Positions 11,988 through 25,100 of a stretch of 64,000 nucleotides of DNA are shown here, one piece after another (positions within the stretch are counted from its first letter, which is position 1; each line of letters opens with the position of its first letter). The notes under the pieces were generated by a model. It ran no database searches, was not told where the DNA came from, and saw only the letters and a program-made list of their open reading frames with translations. Source of the DNA: Conchocele bisecta (Eukaryota; Mollusca; Bivalvia; Lucinida; Thyasiridae). The stretch spans positions 119,712,569 through 119,776,568 of the forward strand of contig CM055266.1 of the NCBI GenBank assembly GCA_029237695.1, read 5' to 3'. Made by a program: the position numbers and the translations under genes.

Positions 11988-14900
11988 GTAAGCTTCTTTA
12001 GCCGAAAACAAATTTCTGTCGTCTGCTGTCTTTTCAAAATTGTTTAGTTTTTGTCACGCCTGCTTTAGCAGAAGGCGCGACTATAGTCGTGGCTTTTTCC
12101 GTCGTCATCCGAAATGTAAGAGTTTGTACAAGCTTCATTATCATGGTATAACTTAATATTACTCGACGTATTGCTTCAGTATTTCGAAACTTGATACATG
12201 TGAGCATTTGGAACACACTCGTTCCGCCATTAACATAACCTTGACCTTTTTTTGCGGAAACACTTGGCCATTTTTTTTTTGCTTCAAAAAGCTTGTACAA
12301 GTTTCAGCATCATGATATAACTTTAATATTACTCAACAGATTGCTGCAATATTTGAACACTTGATACATGTGAGCATTTGGAACACTCCTGTCCACATTA
12401 ACATGACCTTGACCTTTTGTTCATTCACATTTATGCGGAAACACATAGCCGTATTCCATGGCGGATTTCTTGTTATGCCACCATGTTTCGAAGAAGCGGG
12501 TGGCATATAGTGTTTGGACCGTCTGTCTGTCCGTCACACTTTTCGGTTAACCACTCAAATATGCTGCAGGTGGCATCCGCGTTCGACAGACGCATTTCTT
12601 GTTTGATTATGTATTCGGTATTTAATAGTGAACATATTCAGTAACCCATTTGTAAAATATGTATTGAATTAAAATCTGAGTGTGTAATACTCTTTAGACA
12701 TACAACTTATCTGGAGCCAAGCTAATGTCCCTCAGTGCAGGGTAATCTGGTAGGTGAAATACCTGGTATAAGGGCCTGCAGTTGGAATGTTATATCCTTA
12801 GCAAGGTTTCTGCCCCCATTTTGTTCACAAGGGCAGTAGGCCCTGTTTTGTCGCATTGTAGCCTAGGTTGGTGGTGTCCTTACCGGAACCCACCTGTCGG
12901 TGCATGGTTGATTCCGCTGATGAGTGGGTCCGTGTAACAACACTGTTACCATAGCCTAGGTCATGCCCCAAATATGTTGATCAATGTAAAGATGTTGCTA
13001 TGATGAAGACCACCATCACCAGTTACAGTGTGCGCCACCAGAGCCAGCAATGGCAGAACCCACTGGTGGTGCCCTGTAACCATGGTTACACATAGCCACA
13101 TGGCTGTCTGAGCAACGCAATGAATGTCAAATGTGTAATGAAATAAAGCAAGTATTGTCAATCCTATCCTATTTCACTTCTGAACAGTGTTCAAACAAAT
13201 GTATAGGCCGGATGAGCATGTTTGCTGGGTCTACACTTGTAAAGGCACATATATATATATATACATGTATGCTGGGTCTACACTTGTAAAGGCACATATA
13301 TATATATATATATACATGTATGCTGGGTCTACACTTGTAAAGGCACATATATATTAGTGGTGCAACGATATACCGGTATATTGCGATATGTCATCCTGAC
13401 GATACGTATCGCGGTACGGTTTTCGCGTATCGCGATATTTACACCACATTCTCGGTCGCCATCTCGTGTTAAAATAATTGTGTAAAATTATTCAAAATCA
13501 TTCATGACAGAAGTCAATATTTGTAATAAACACGCCACAATTAGATGACTAATACATGTAGTGGGTAATCTCGGACGTCCAACACATCTGGAAGTTTTAC
13601 AGCAAATTCTGTGTGTAAACCGTACTGTTACCTGGGTTCATTTCCCACCCAGTGACCTAAATCTCGCTAATTGCAGGTCTGTCAAACTGTTTACAATACC
13701 ATTTGTTTTACGACACCCGATTGTTTGACCAATTTTTTATCACATCATTATGCGAATCATTACAATCATGCCTACCCGCTGTGACAGTAAAAGTCACGGG
13801 TCGATAGTTTCAATAATCCCCTAGCCAAACATTGCTTCTGGCTACTATAATTGTCAGTTCAAAACACGTGTTATTCTCGTGGCGAAGTTATTTATACAGT
13901 ACAGCCAATCGCTGGTAAGTAACGGCAGCCCTTAGTGGCATGATTGACAGGTTACTGTTGCGAAAGACGTCGGCAATAGATCTATCAGCGATTGATCATG
14001 AACGAGGTAGTTATCTCCCTCCGAATACTCTCAACCAGACAAACACATGCAAACAAGTGTTTTAACGTGCGCCGGATGCGAGTCGTTTTTGGGTCGGGCT
14101 AGTAAAAATTATAAGCTGGGTCGCACGGTGGCAAACAAATTTCGTAGTTGTCTACACACATTTTTGTCAGCTTATGACGCTTTGTGGGTACGATTGTGGG
14201 TATACCCACTGAAAGCGCCACCTGACGAACCGAGTCGTGCCCATGATTGCAACTTTCTTTTTCGCCGAAAAGTGTGAAAGAATTAAATACGAAATCAATA
14301 TATTCTAATGCAATCCTTTTATGCCGAAAATAAGTATTGTGTATTACATTACTAACTTGTTTATTTCAACCAAATATGACTAACTCTATTGTCAGAAAAC
14401 ATGAAAAAGTCTGCAAATATCACGGACAATTTCGGCGATTTCGATGTTAACGTAACCCGATTTTTATGATAATTCAGTTTGGTATTAAGTAAATATACAG
14501 AATTTATGCACATCCAAGTTCATAAACGATATTTCGGTACACAGTTAAAGAGGTTCAAATGGGTGGTAACAACATATACTTTAGAGATGAAATAAAGATT
14601 TTTTTTTCTTCAAATTCTACAATTTATTTTCAAATTCTACAATCTACTACATTTGCTACAAGCAAAATAGAATGTTCTCATGCTAAATAGAAGTGCAATT
14701 TGATCAGCAGCTACACTGGTCGCAAATACCATAAGCCCCATTTATCCCGTCACAGCCAAAAAATGAGAGAAAAGCACTGCACACATCACCAGTCAAATCA
14801 GACTTGAAATCAAACAAGCCACTGTATCCGGTCATTAACCCGATCAGCTGTGAAATTGCCAGGTAACGGCTGTTCCATTTACCTCCTAATATTTGTGACC

Positions 14901-15767
14901 AGTTGCTATTATCATTATTTACTTGATAGAAATACAATTAGTTTGTCTCTGTAGCAGTTAATGATGTTTATGCTTGTACACAAGTATTATTGCAATAAAA
15001 AAAACAACATTATTGCAACTAATTAACTAGTTTATTATGAAGTTTGTCCAATTCACGTAACAGCCAATTTTTACAACACATCGATTGAACATTTGTGTAT
15101 TAAAATGTTTCAAACACGACCTTTACATTTCACTGGGGGTGACAGTCGATAAATATAGTACAGTAAGCATAAATTATATATTTTCTACGTTTATGCGAAG
15201 CATATTTGCTTCAAACAAACTACAGAAAGCACAAAACGTAGCCAAGCAATACAGGCGATTCATGACCGAATTTCGCCTGCACCCAGTAGCCGACGAATTT
15301 TCAGTAGTCGACTTATGGGCCGCGACGTGGCTCAATACTGATTTTTTGGGCTCATTTTCGTGCCTCGACTTTTATGGGCGGGGGGGCATAGAGCTTTTGG
15401 CTAGCAATATACGATATACAGTTACGCGATAACTATAAGTAAGAACAAATCAGGGAAAATTTGATTTTGATCACTTCCCCCTAATTTCCTCTCGTCCAGA
15501 AATAATCATTAATGTCAACCGTTTCTGGGCAAAGTCCTGACCCACACAGTGTTTTGATGTGTTCTCATGACAATAATAAACAATAAAGACTGTTCTTTAT
15601 CGCCTGTTTGTTTTTATTATTATTTGTTCATACATGGTATAATATCGCAATACGTATTGCAATATGGGTTTGTTGTATCGCAATATATCGCAATACGGGT
15701 TTGACCGTATCGTTGCACCTCTAATATATATATATATACATGTATGCTGGGTCTACACTTGTAAAGG

Positions 15768-15807
<40 letters not shown>

Positions 15808-15828
15808 CTGGGTCTACACTTGTAAAGG

Positions 15829-15864
<36 letters not shown>

Positions 15865-16034
15865 CTGGGTCTACACTTGTAAAGGCACATATATATATAT
15901 ATACTATGTTTGCTGGGTCTACACTTAGTACGCACATATATATATATATATACATGTTTGCTGGGTCTACACTTGTAAAGGCACATATATATATATATAT
16001 ATATACATGTATGCTGGGTCTACACTTGTAAAGG

Positions 16035-16075
<41 letters not shown>

Positions 16076-16101
16076 GTTTGCTGGGTCTACACTTGTAAAG
16101 G

Positions 16102-16146
<45 letters not shown>

Positions 16147-19100
16147 GTTTGCTGGGTCTACACTTGTAAAGGCACAAAGGCACCTATTGTCGAACAGCTT
16201 CCTGGATTTCATCATCAAAATATCGGCAATAACATCGGCTTTATGTGAACAAATCTTACCATTCTGAAAAATATAGGCATCCTGCTTCCATTAGTCGGTG
16301 TTTATATATCAATTTTTTTTGGTCGAAGCAGTCAGCGTACTGCAAATTTGATTTTGGCGTGGAAATTGTTTTTATGAACACTGTTAACTTTTCAGATGCA
16401 ATCATTAGAAATTTGTTACATAAACAGTAATGTATTATACTGAGCTTGTGAAGTTTGAACAAATTATGGCCAATTCGTGGAAGCCTGGAAAAACTTCTCT
16501 GAATTTGTGGCAACAGAATCATCAATTTATTTTATGCAAAAACATGTTAAACAAAAACTGTCATACATCCAAATACTTATAAGTTCAATGCTAGCTGCTG
16601 TTAGAAAGCACCTGTAAGTCACCAAAGTAACTCGTGTGGAGGGCTGAATTGGTTTCTTCTTTGTTTACCCTTTAATGTGACTGTGTCTCAGATGATGTCT
16701 CAAATATTTATCTAAAATCTAATGTGTTTTTTCTCGTAAGGCACAGTAAATGGAATAATATATATATTTATATTTCATCACATTCCCAAAAACATGCGTT
16801 ATATTCAGTTATATATCAAGTACATCAGGCGCGTAGCTGCATTAAGGCACTGCAGGCCCGGGTCTGAAAATTTTTCTACAAAATGGAAAAAAAATGTGCC
16901 AGATTGCATCATTTACCTTCTAGTTTCGATATTTTTAAGGGGGGGGGGCATGCCCCCAGACCCACCTAGCATACTTACTCACACCAACGGTGCTCGAAGT
17001 CGTCAACCGGGCCTGCAGATTCAAATTGGCTAGCTACGCCCCTGTACATGCTCAGCTATCAGAAACTGTGATAAACAGGGGAGATATGTTTGTTTGGTAT
17101 AATTTGACATTTTCGCAGTACATGTACAAGTAAATAAAAAAATGTATGCGAATTTTTTTTTGTGAAATAATATAAATCGGTATTGTGATATGGTTTAGAG
17201 TTTCCGTACTATGGTGTAGACAAGGTATATACATGCTGACAAGATGGCGTCGCGGGACGACTGCAGTAAGTGTCAGTTTAATTAAATATGTTACAGCTTA
17301 CAGAACATTATCAGCAATGTATCTGGTATGTACAGACGGAGAAATGAATAAGATTTACGAAGATCATTCTCAAAATACCTATGATAACGTGTTTGTGTCA
17401 ACATATATACCGTGTCTACACAATATAACAGAAACTCTACACCATATCACAATGCCGTTTTCGCCCCGTGCAGGCACCGGGGCGGGATCAACTGATCCTG
17501 AGAATAGTGCTGCAGTAGCCATTGCTTGTCGTAAAAGGCGACTAAACTGGCTTAACGATTGGGTTCATACTTTCCGGAACCCACTATACCGGATTTGGCC
17601 CTCATGTGCATTTTTGGCTTTCTTGTATGTGAGAGTTGAGTCGGGCTATGCCCCATATATAAAAGTAAGATTAGCGCTAATCCTATTACTTTTAGGGGAT
17701 GGGATAAATGATGCTGGTGTGGCGAGGGCCTGGCACCAGATCAGGTTGTTCTAATTTCAGGACTGAATATATATTTTGATTGTAAATATTGAGTTCTGAA
17801 GTTGGGATTTACCCCCCTTGGACAGGTGGATACGGGACTCGACCCCGTTGACCCGTCTGCGTGTAGACTCCCTGAGGCTTGTACCTCTATGTCAGAAAAG
17901 CGGACGTTAAACCCTATTCACTCACTCACTCAATGCCGTTTTCGAACAGAATCGGTAATGTATTATTTTTAAGTTGTGCACTTGTAATTAGTAACCTGAA
18001 AGTAAATCCTGTAGATGACTGAATGAGTTTCTTCTTTACCATAAGACTGTCTCCTATCATCGCCAGCCTAACTGTTACCAGCAAACAATAGTAAATAAGC
18101 AAACAAGACATAACAAGTTAATTTCCAATTAAACTGTATTGTTAGCTGTCAGTCCATGATTAATACACTATATTTGTTCGTTTGTTGGGGTTTAACGACC
18201 TATCAACAGCAAAGGTCATTTAAGGTCCGGTCAATGGGTTTAGTTCTAAATCCCATATATTAACTACAAATGACGGGGTGGGGTGGGGGGGGGGGGGTCC
18301 CAATATCAGAACTGGATATTTACAATAAGGAAAATATATATTCAGCCCTGAAATCAGAATAATCCTGATATGATTACAGGGTGCTCGCCACACCAGAATC
18401 AACAAAGATTCAGAGCAAATGCGGAATAATATTTGCTATGCAAATGTTGTAAACTTTCGAAGTTATTTACTGAAAATGTAACTGTTTCCGCAAATATTGT
18501 TCAATAAAAACGTGGATTTTTCACATTACGGTATATGACCATTGCAGCAATGCCTATGTCAAAAGTGAAGTAGACCCAAGCAAGGAAACATAAATTATTT
18601 ACCGAGCTGTAATGTTTAGTGACGCACGGACGGACAAAATGCCTCCAATATACTACACCTTCCCACCCCACAACTCGTTGCCGCTTGGGGGTGGGTTATA
18701 TTAAGCATCACCAAAACTTTCATTGTGGATAATATTAATATATAAATTAAACAACTTACATGAGCATCGTCGGAATAAATTTTCATGGGACAAAATACGG
18801 GGATAAAAAAATACCGCATTTTTTTATATTAATGAAATATGGATGACAAAAAACGTATATGATGTTTAAGTTTAAAAGTCATCCTGACAGTAACAACAAA
18901 GATGAAAGTAGTCCGAAAAAGAAGGACCCGACGGACATGTACTAGAGTTTCTTTTCCAGTGTACATAATAATGCGAAATTGGTTGCACTGGTCGACCCAT
19001 GTCCACCAATACAACGACTAGACAGCAAACGTTTGTGGCAATCTCTATCGTAATATATACACAATTAGCAGAGGCGTAACCTAGCAATTTCAACTGCTTA

Positions 19101-22100
19101 ATTGCAACATTGGGGCTTGCGGGGACGTGGATTCTGCTAATACAATTAATGAAGAGCTAAATTGAAGTTCAAAAGTGATCTGGACTCTTATCAATATGGC
19201 TACTCTGGGTGCAGATAACCCTGCTAAATGTGCAAAAAAAAAAAAAAGTTATCCACTTATTATAGCGTACCAGAGTAAGTTTTGCCTTTTGTGTGTATCA
19301 AAAACCGAAACGAGGGGCGGGAAAGGTCATGCGTGCGACGGGAATAGCATCCGACCTGCAATGAACCGCCCATGTGTTAATGTAGTCTATTTTAGACCGT
19401 GTGTATGCCTAAGCGGAATTTACTGCAGTAATTAGGGAGCATCTTCCCTTTCCTTTGTCGAACTAGCTTGGGGCAAGACTGCTGTACGAATGAACCGAGC
19501 ACCACATGAATGCGAGGTGTGTTCGAGTGGGTTAGTGCAATTAAAATACCATATATATACAAGCATAAGGACAAAACACACTCTGGAAACAGTTTTCTTG
19601 ATAAAGTAATATATAGCTATAGTTGTTGATAAGATGTTGTTGAGGTTCGCCAATAACGTTTTGACTTGTTACCGAATGATCAAGAAGGAATACACCCTTA
19701 AAAACTGAAATCGGTAATTAATTTAACACCCACCGTCCATTTGAAACTACGGGCAGTGTCTTGGGCCCTTGCGTTACGTTTGCGTCGTGTTTATGTGGCT
19801 GTGACTGAAATCGGAGTAGTAACTATTAATTGATGGGTATATTACATTATTATTGCCTTATTTTCACATCGCTGGTTTTAGGTTGACTGTGAATTCTCGA
19901 ATACATTCAAACTTTTTAAATTTCACGTTTTACTAGATCTAATCAAAAATTTAAATTACCATTAATTAAAATATATACAGCAGTTAAACACCCGTTTCCT
20001 TCGAAAAACCCCCGGTGGCCATATAAAAATAAATATAAACATCAGATAAAAACGAAATTTTTTATTTTTTTTAGTGTAACAAATAGAGAGATCTACATTT
20101 CTATGAGTATAGATTTCAACAATCAAGGCCTTTGAAAAAGCTTTTTTCCACCAAGAACTTTGCGTTACAAACGCCTGTGTCTTGCGCTCTCAATTGCCTT
20201 ACAAGTTGGTCCATCTTAAAGTGGCTACAGCGGATGACAGCAGACCAATCAATTTCAGGACAAAACCCTAATTCTAAACTTTTTACCTTACCATTGAAAA
20301 ATACAGCCCAGGTTGTTTTTTCACCATTTACTGACCAACTTAATTTTCCACAATATTACCGATTGCGGAAGACCCTCCCCTTACTCCGTTAAACCATTTG
20401 GACTCGTTCCACATCGGAATTAACCAGCCATCTTGTTTTGACACAACGAAAAACAAAAAACACCGACGGTTACATTCAAAAACAGAAACAGATTTTAGGA
20501 CAATTTAATTTTAACTGACATAACTAGAAAACAAATGTGATAATTACAATAAATTAGAATGTTCAGAAAACGTGTAGTAGGTAACGTCTCATTCCGAACC
20601 ATTATGTTTTATAGTTTGATTATTTGTTACATTTTGAAAAATCGGTCAAATTGTCAATTCTTGCAAACCACACGGACATTTGTTTTATGGCAAATAAAAG
20701 TTGCCGTCCGTTGGGCAGTTTTATTTAAATGTTTTAAAACCTTTAATTATTGAAACGGATTTTTTCGTGAAATAAGAAGGGAGGATCATTTTCTAAAAAA
20801 CTGCTTTTGGATAGTTTTAATGAAGAAAAAAAAATAAGTTTGGCGTGTTTTTTGATAGCAATTAAATTTTTTGTTTTGGGCAGCATTCCACGAAACAGAC
20901 GAAATAGTGTATTGAGCATTAGTTGGTCCACACAGTTGGCTTTTCTGTTCTACAGTTTTCTGATTCAAACGGGAGACTCAACTTCAGGTTTATTTCAAAT
21001 TCCAATTTTGCAAGTAAAAATTCAGGTCGTGTAGAGCACACGAATAACTTTGAAATTGGAAATAAACCTGAAGTTGAGTCTCCCGTTAAATCAGAAAACC
21101 GTACAGAAAGCCAACTGCGTCGGTAGATATTAGGTAGATATTATAGTCTGTTCTTGTACAGTTGTACTTCATGTACCGGCGTTCAAATTCTTTTTTCTTT
21201 TTTAATATTATTTTTTTTTCCTTCAGCAGTAAAAAAATCGGAAATTTAAATTTATTTATTTTCCACATTGCCAAAAAATCGGGTTGGCAGATCTACGAAC
21301 CAAACAATAAATAAAAAAAAAAATTGGCCTTCTAAATAGGAGAACAAATTTAAACATTCACTTATTGGAGCTGCAAAAAGCTTGTAGCTCAACTAATGTG
21401 AATTTTTTACTTTATTGAGCTGTATTTTCAACTTTATCGATTTGAAAAATCAATGCGTTATTTTCACATTGCTGTGCATATTGTGTAACTCCCAACTTTT
21501 GATAAATCAATGTTTATTTTCAGCTAAAATTAATTTGCGTAAAATACGACAATACGCACCTTAATCTGGAGCTGTGTGTATGTAACATTTTTTTTTTGTC
21601 CGGAGGAAAGAAGAATTTATTTTTTTTTTGAAAAACAAAAACAACCCCTTCTCCATAAAATGGACTAATCTCAAAAATAATCTTGTGACAATTGGGATTG
21701 GTTTGCAAAATTAAATTAACATAATACTTTCCTTTTCCAGTTTTTTTGGGGTTGAAATGGTCAACGTTAGCTTGCCTCTCGATGATGGACCAAATATCAA
21801 AATTGAAGAGGTCGGTAAAAAAGAAAAAGAGGGCTAAGCCCTTTGAGCTGACCCTCTACAAATCGATGTTCATAAAGAATTAATGGTTGCGGAAAAGTGT
21901 GGTGTAATTGAGACTAGAGTTTGCCTTACTCTGATTGCCTTGGGTAACGGTGGTGAAAAATTACCCTTTTGCTCTCCTGAGCAACTTTCCATCCTTGCCG
22001 GTTGCATCATGACACTTTTAAACATATTGCAACCCATAATCGCAATGTTTGCAAACATTGTTTTTTTCCAGAATTAGTCGGCTTTGTAATGTTTACAATG

Positions 22101-25100
22101 TAACAAAACATTTCAATCTGTGGAGGTGGAATGTTGGAAGACTTTTTTTTCCAATTTTTACACCAAATTTCCCACTTTACTTTTCATTAATTTCGAGTGG
22201 ACGACGTTATTTTTTTTTTTTTTACAATCCCCATTTAATGGGTATTCGTTTTAGCTGACACCCAGTCAAATTAATCAGAAATTTGGTAAAATCGGAAAAA
22301 AAGTAATCCACATTCCACACCCCAAATTTTACCATGTGACCAATCGTTGTGATGATGAAGGATTACAAATGGCCATTAACAGTTGCCATCTGTGGTGACG
22401 TCTGGTGAAAAAAGAAATGCCCTTTTGCCTTCAGAACACCGATTTTGTCACTTCAGCAGGTTTCGATTTCACCAAACATTGCAAAGTAAACAGGGGAGCC
22501 GCGTTTTCTTTTACGCCGGGTACATTGGGGAGCCATGAATCATGATCACCGATTATAATATGCCTGAGTCGCGAATTTTGTAGCAATTGTTCTGTTTGGA
22601 TGAAACCGTCGTACGGTGTCTGCTCGACTGTAAATTGGACCAAACTTTCACTGGCGTGTACGGGGTTATGGGGTTTTTACACCGAAATTAGCAATGTATC
22701 AAATAATTTAATTTTACTAAATAAACCCTAACTTAAAAATGTAACCGCATAGATCTTACCCTGAATTTATTATATCCTGTTGCATCGCAAGTATCCACAA
22801 ACTAGTTTGTCCCTTACGGTAAACTGTTTACACTTGTTACTTTCGTTTCGCATGTTTAAATGTTTTACGGTACACACAGCTGACGAATACAATACTGAGC
22901 GAGTTCGAGCTTAGACTATCGTTACTATAGTTCAACTAAACAACCACAAACGCAGACTGGTTCGACCAGAGCGACGTCATAAATCTACTATAGTTCGACT
23001 AGCCAAAAGACACCTGTTCCTCCAGTTTCAAGATAGCGGCGAATAGGTAAAAACAATTTAGAGAGTGGGAAATTTACATGGAAATTCTCTGCTAGACAAT
23101 GCATCTACTATAGTTCAAGATATAGTATGCACCTGAACTCGCTCACTGAAATGAGGCTGGTGGGTCAATATGGGTTATTTTTAGGTGTGTGTGATACATG
23201 TAGATACGCTACATACACTGATTGGACGGCGATAACACGTGATTAAGCAAGAGCGTTTCATTGGCTGATCAATATGGCAGATTCTGCATCCTAGTACACG
23301 CGGCTGATTGCAAACTTCAAAGGCAATGTCGGCTGTTTTGTCTACTTCTGGAATATGGATAACTGTCGGTGCTCAGATCTGTTAATTGCATAACGGCTAT
23401 TATACTGACAGCCCAGCAGCACAGAGGTAGTAAACGCACAGGGCGGTCTACATTCACAGTCAATTTAATTTGTCACAGATATGGGCCATATGGTCACGAT
23501 CTTGAAAGGTATATGTTGATATTTTAGTTAGCGGGTTGAAACAAAAATTCGGAGCCACGCGAGCACCGCTTAGTAACCGCAGGGCTGTACAAATTGGCAC
23601 GCCCGACGCCCGGGACAAGTCGGTTTTAATCTCGGGCAAGTGCCTCTATGCTGGAATTTAGTCCCGGGCAAGTCACTATTTTCTGTTAGAACGTCCCGCC
23701 ACAAGCCCGTTTTTTGGAACCGGACTGTCATAAACTTAATCCCAAAACTGACCACTTTATCGATCGATAACGCTGCGGGCGTCCTGGCGATTCGCAGCTA
23801 ATGTGTTACACAGTACCTGTGTATCGCAATAAAGTGATATAGCAATCTACAGCGACCCTGATTACATTAATTTAATCGAATTTGAAAGTAATTAGCTTTT
23901 TAGCGAAAATATTCTGCGGCGATCGATGGTTATTGATTTATTTTATGTATGTTAACGGTTTTCGTCTCACTGCGTCGACAGGCCAAGAGACTAACTTTAG
24001 AGAAATAAATGTATGTTCCTCCACTTGAATGGGATGGACATACTATGAAGGTATGTTTGATTCCCAAGGCGATGTTTGAACCCACAACCTCCAGATTGGA
24101 AGTCGATGTTCTAAGCCCTAGTTCACAACCCATACCTTATAAACGAAGGAAAGAAATGCTCCTAACGAGCGACCATACGTACTTAGAACAACAGCTGACT
24201 AGAACGCGCGTAAACTGAAATAGGCCCCTACGTGACAATTGACATTTACGTTCCAACAAGATTTTCACGGTGTGTAATCGATCGTATTTCCTCGCCATCA
24301 TATGAAACCCGACTCGAGAAACACAAATTAAGTCGTGGATTTCTGAATTTGTCAATTATTTGTACGGTCTAAGAAATCAAACAAATGTGACATTTCTTTT
24401 TACAAAATATTAGAATCGTCTAAGGAGACAATTCGCATGTGTTGCCTGCCAAAACATGTTTTATTAAGACATCGGACAAATGTGAAAAGAAAACCCGAAT
24501 ACATTGATATTTCTTTACAAAAACATATTTTGACAACATTTGAGAATCATCTTAGGAAACGATTCTCATGTGCTGCCAAACTTGGTTTTATCAAAAAATC
24601 AAACAAATGTGAAATTCCACAAGCTAATGCGTAATTATCAATTCATCGGCTATGCGATGACGTGAGCGACTACATAGCGTGGTTTTGGTATGTTTGTTTC
24701 CACAGAATTTTAAAGGTCAGTCACACTTTGCACGTGAAACTGGATTAGCAACTGACGATTGTAAACACCATCAGGTGTGCAGCTAGACCGAAAATGATAT
24801 GTCGCAAATGTGCTAATTGGGGATGGGTGGGTACGGCCATATTTCTTTTTTGTTACAATCTCGCGTTTTTGCGATCTCGATCTCACCTTCCGCTTTTGGA
24901 AATACGATTTGCCCATGCATGTGTAGACAGCATGCGTGTTGGATTTGCGTTCTACATGTACGTACATGCATATAAAGCATGCTAGTTCGAATTGCATTCT
25001 ACGTACGTACGTACATGTAATGTATGCGCAAAACTCAATTTCAACACGCATGCATTCCGACCCAACCCCCCGCCCCCCAGGCTACGGGCCTGCATAATGA

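Noticed and set aside
12994..13116. H/ACA snoRNA interpretation of the 123-nt segment
   Set aside because: Two copies have ACA near the 3' end, but the first does not, and there is no two-hairpin plus hinge layout; the C/D boxes and terminal stem fit better.
15620..16183. 187-codon open frame on the minus strand
   Set aside because: It reads through the GCTGGGTCTACACTTGTAAA minisatellite and (TA)n spacers; residues are repeats of YIYI and CRPS.
13216..16187. CRISPR-like array of regular repeats
   Set aside because: Spacers are only (TA)n and the genome is eukaryotic; it is a minisatellite.
17185..17754. 189-codon open frame on the + strand
   Set aside because: It runs from the MITE into the SINE across a clear insertion junction at 17463/17464, so it is not one gene.
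24960..25020. acgtacgtacgtacatg palindromic stretch
   Set aside because: Short alternating purine-pyrimidine repeat without further structure.
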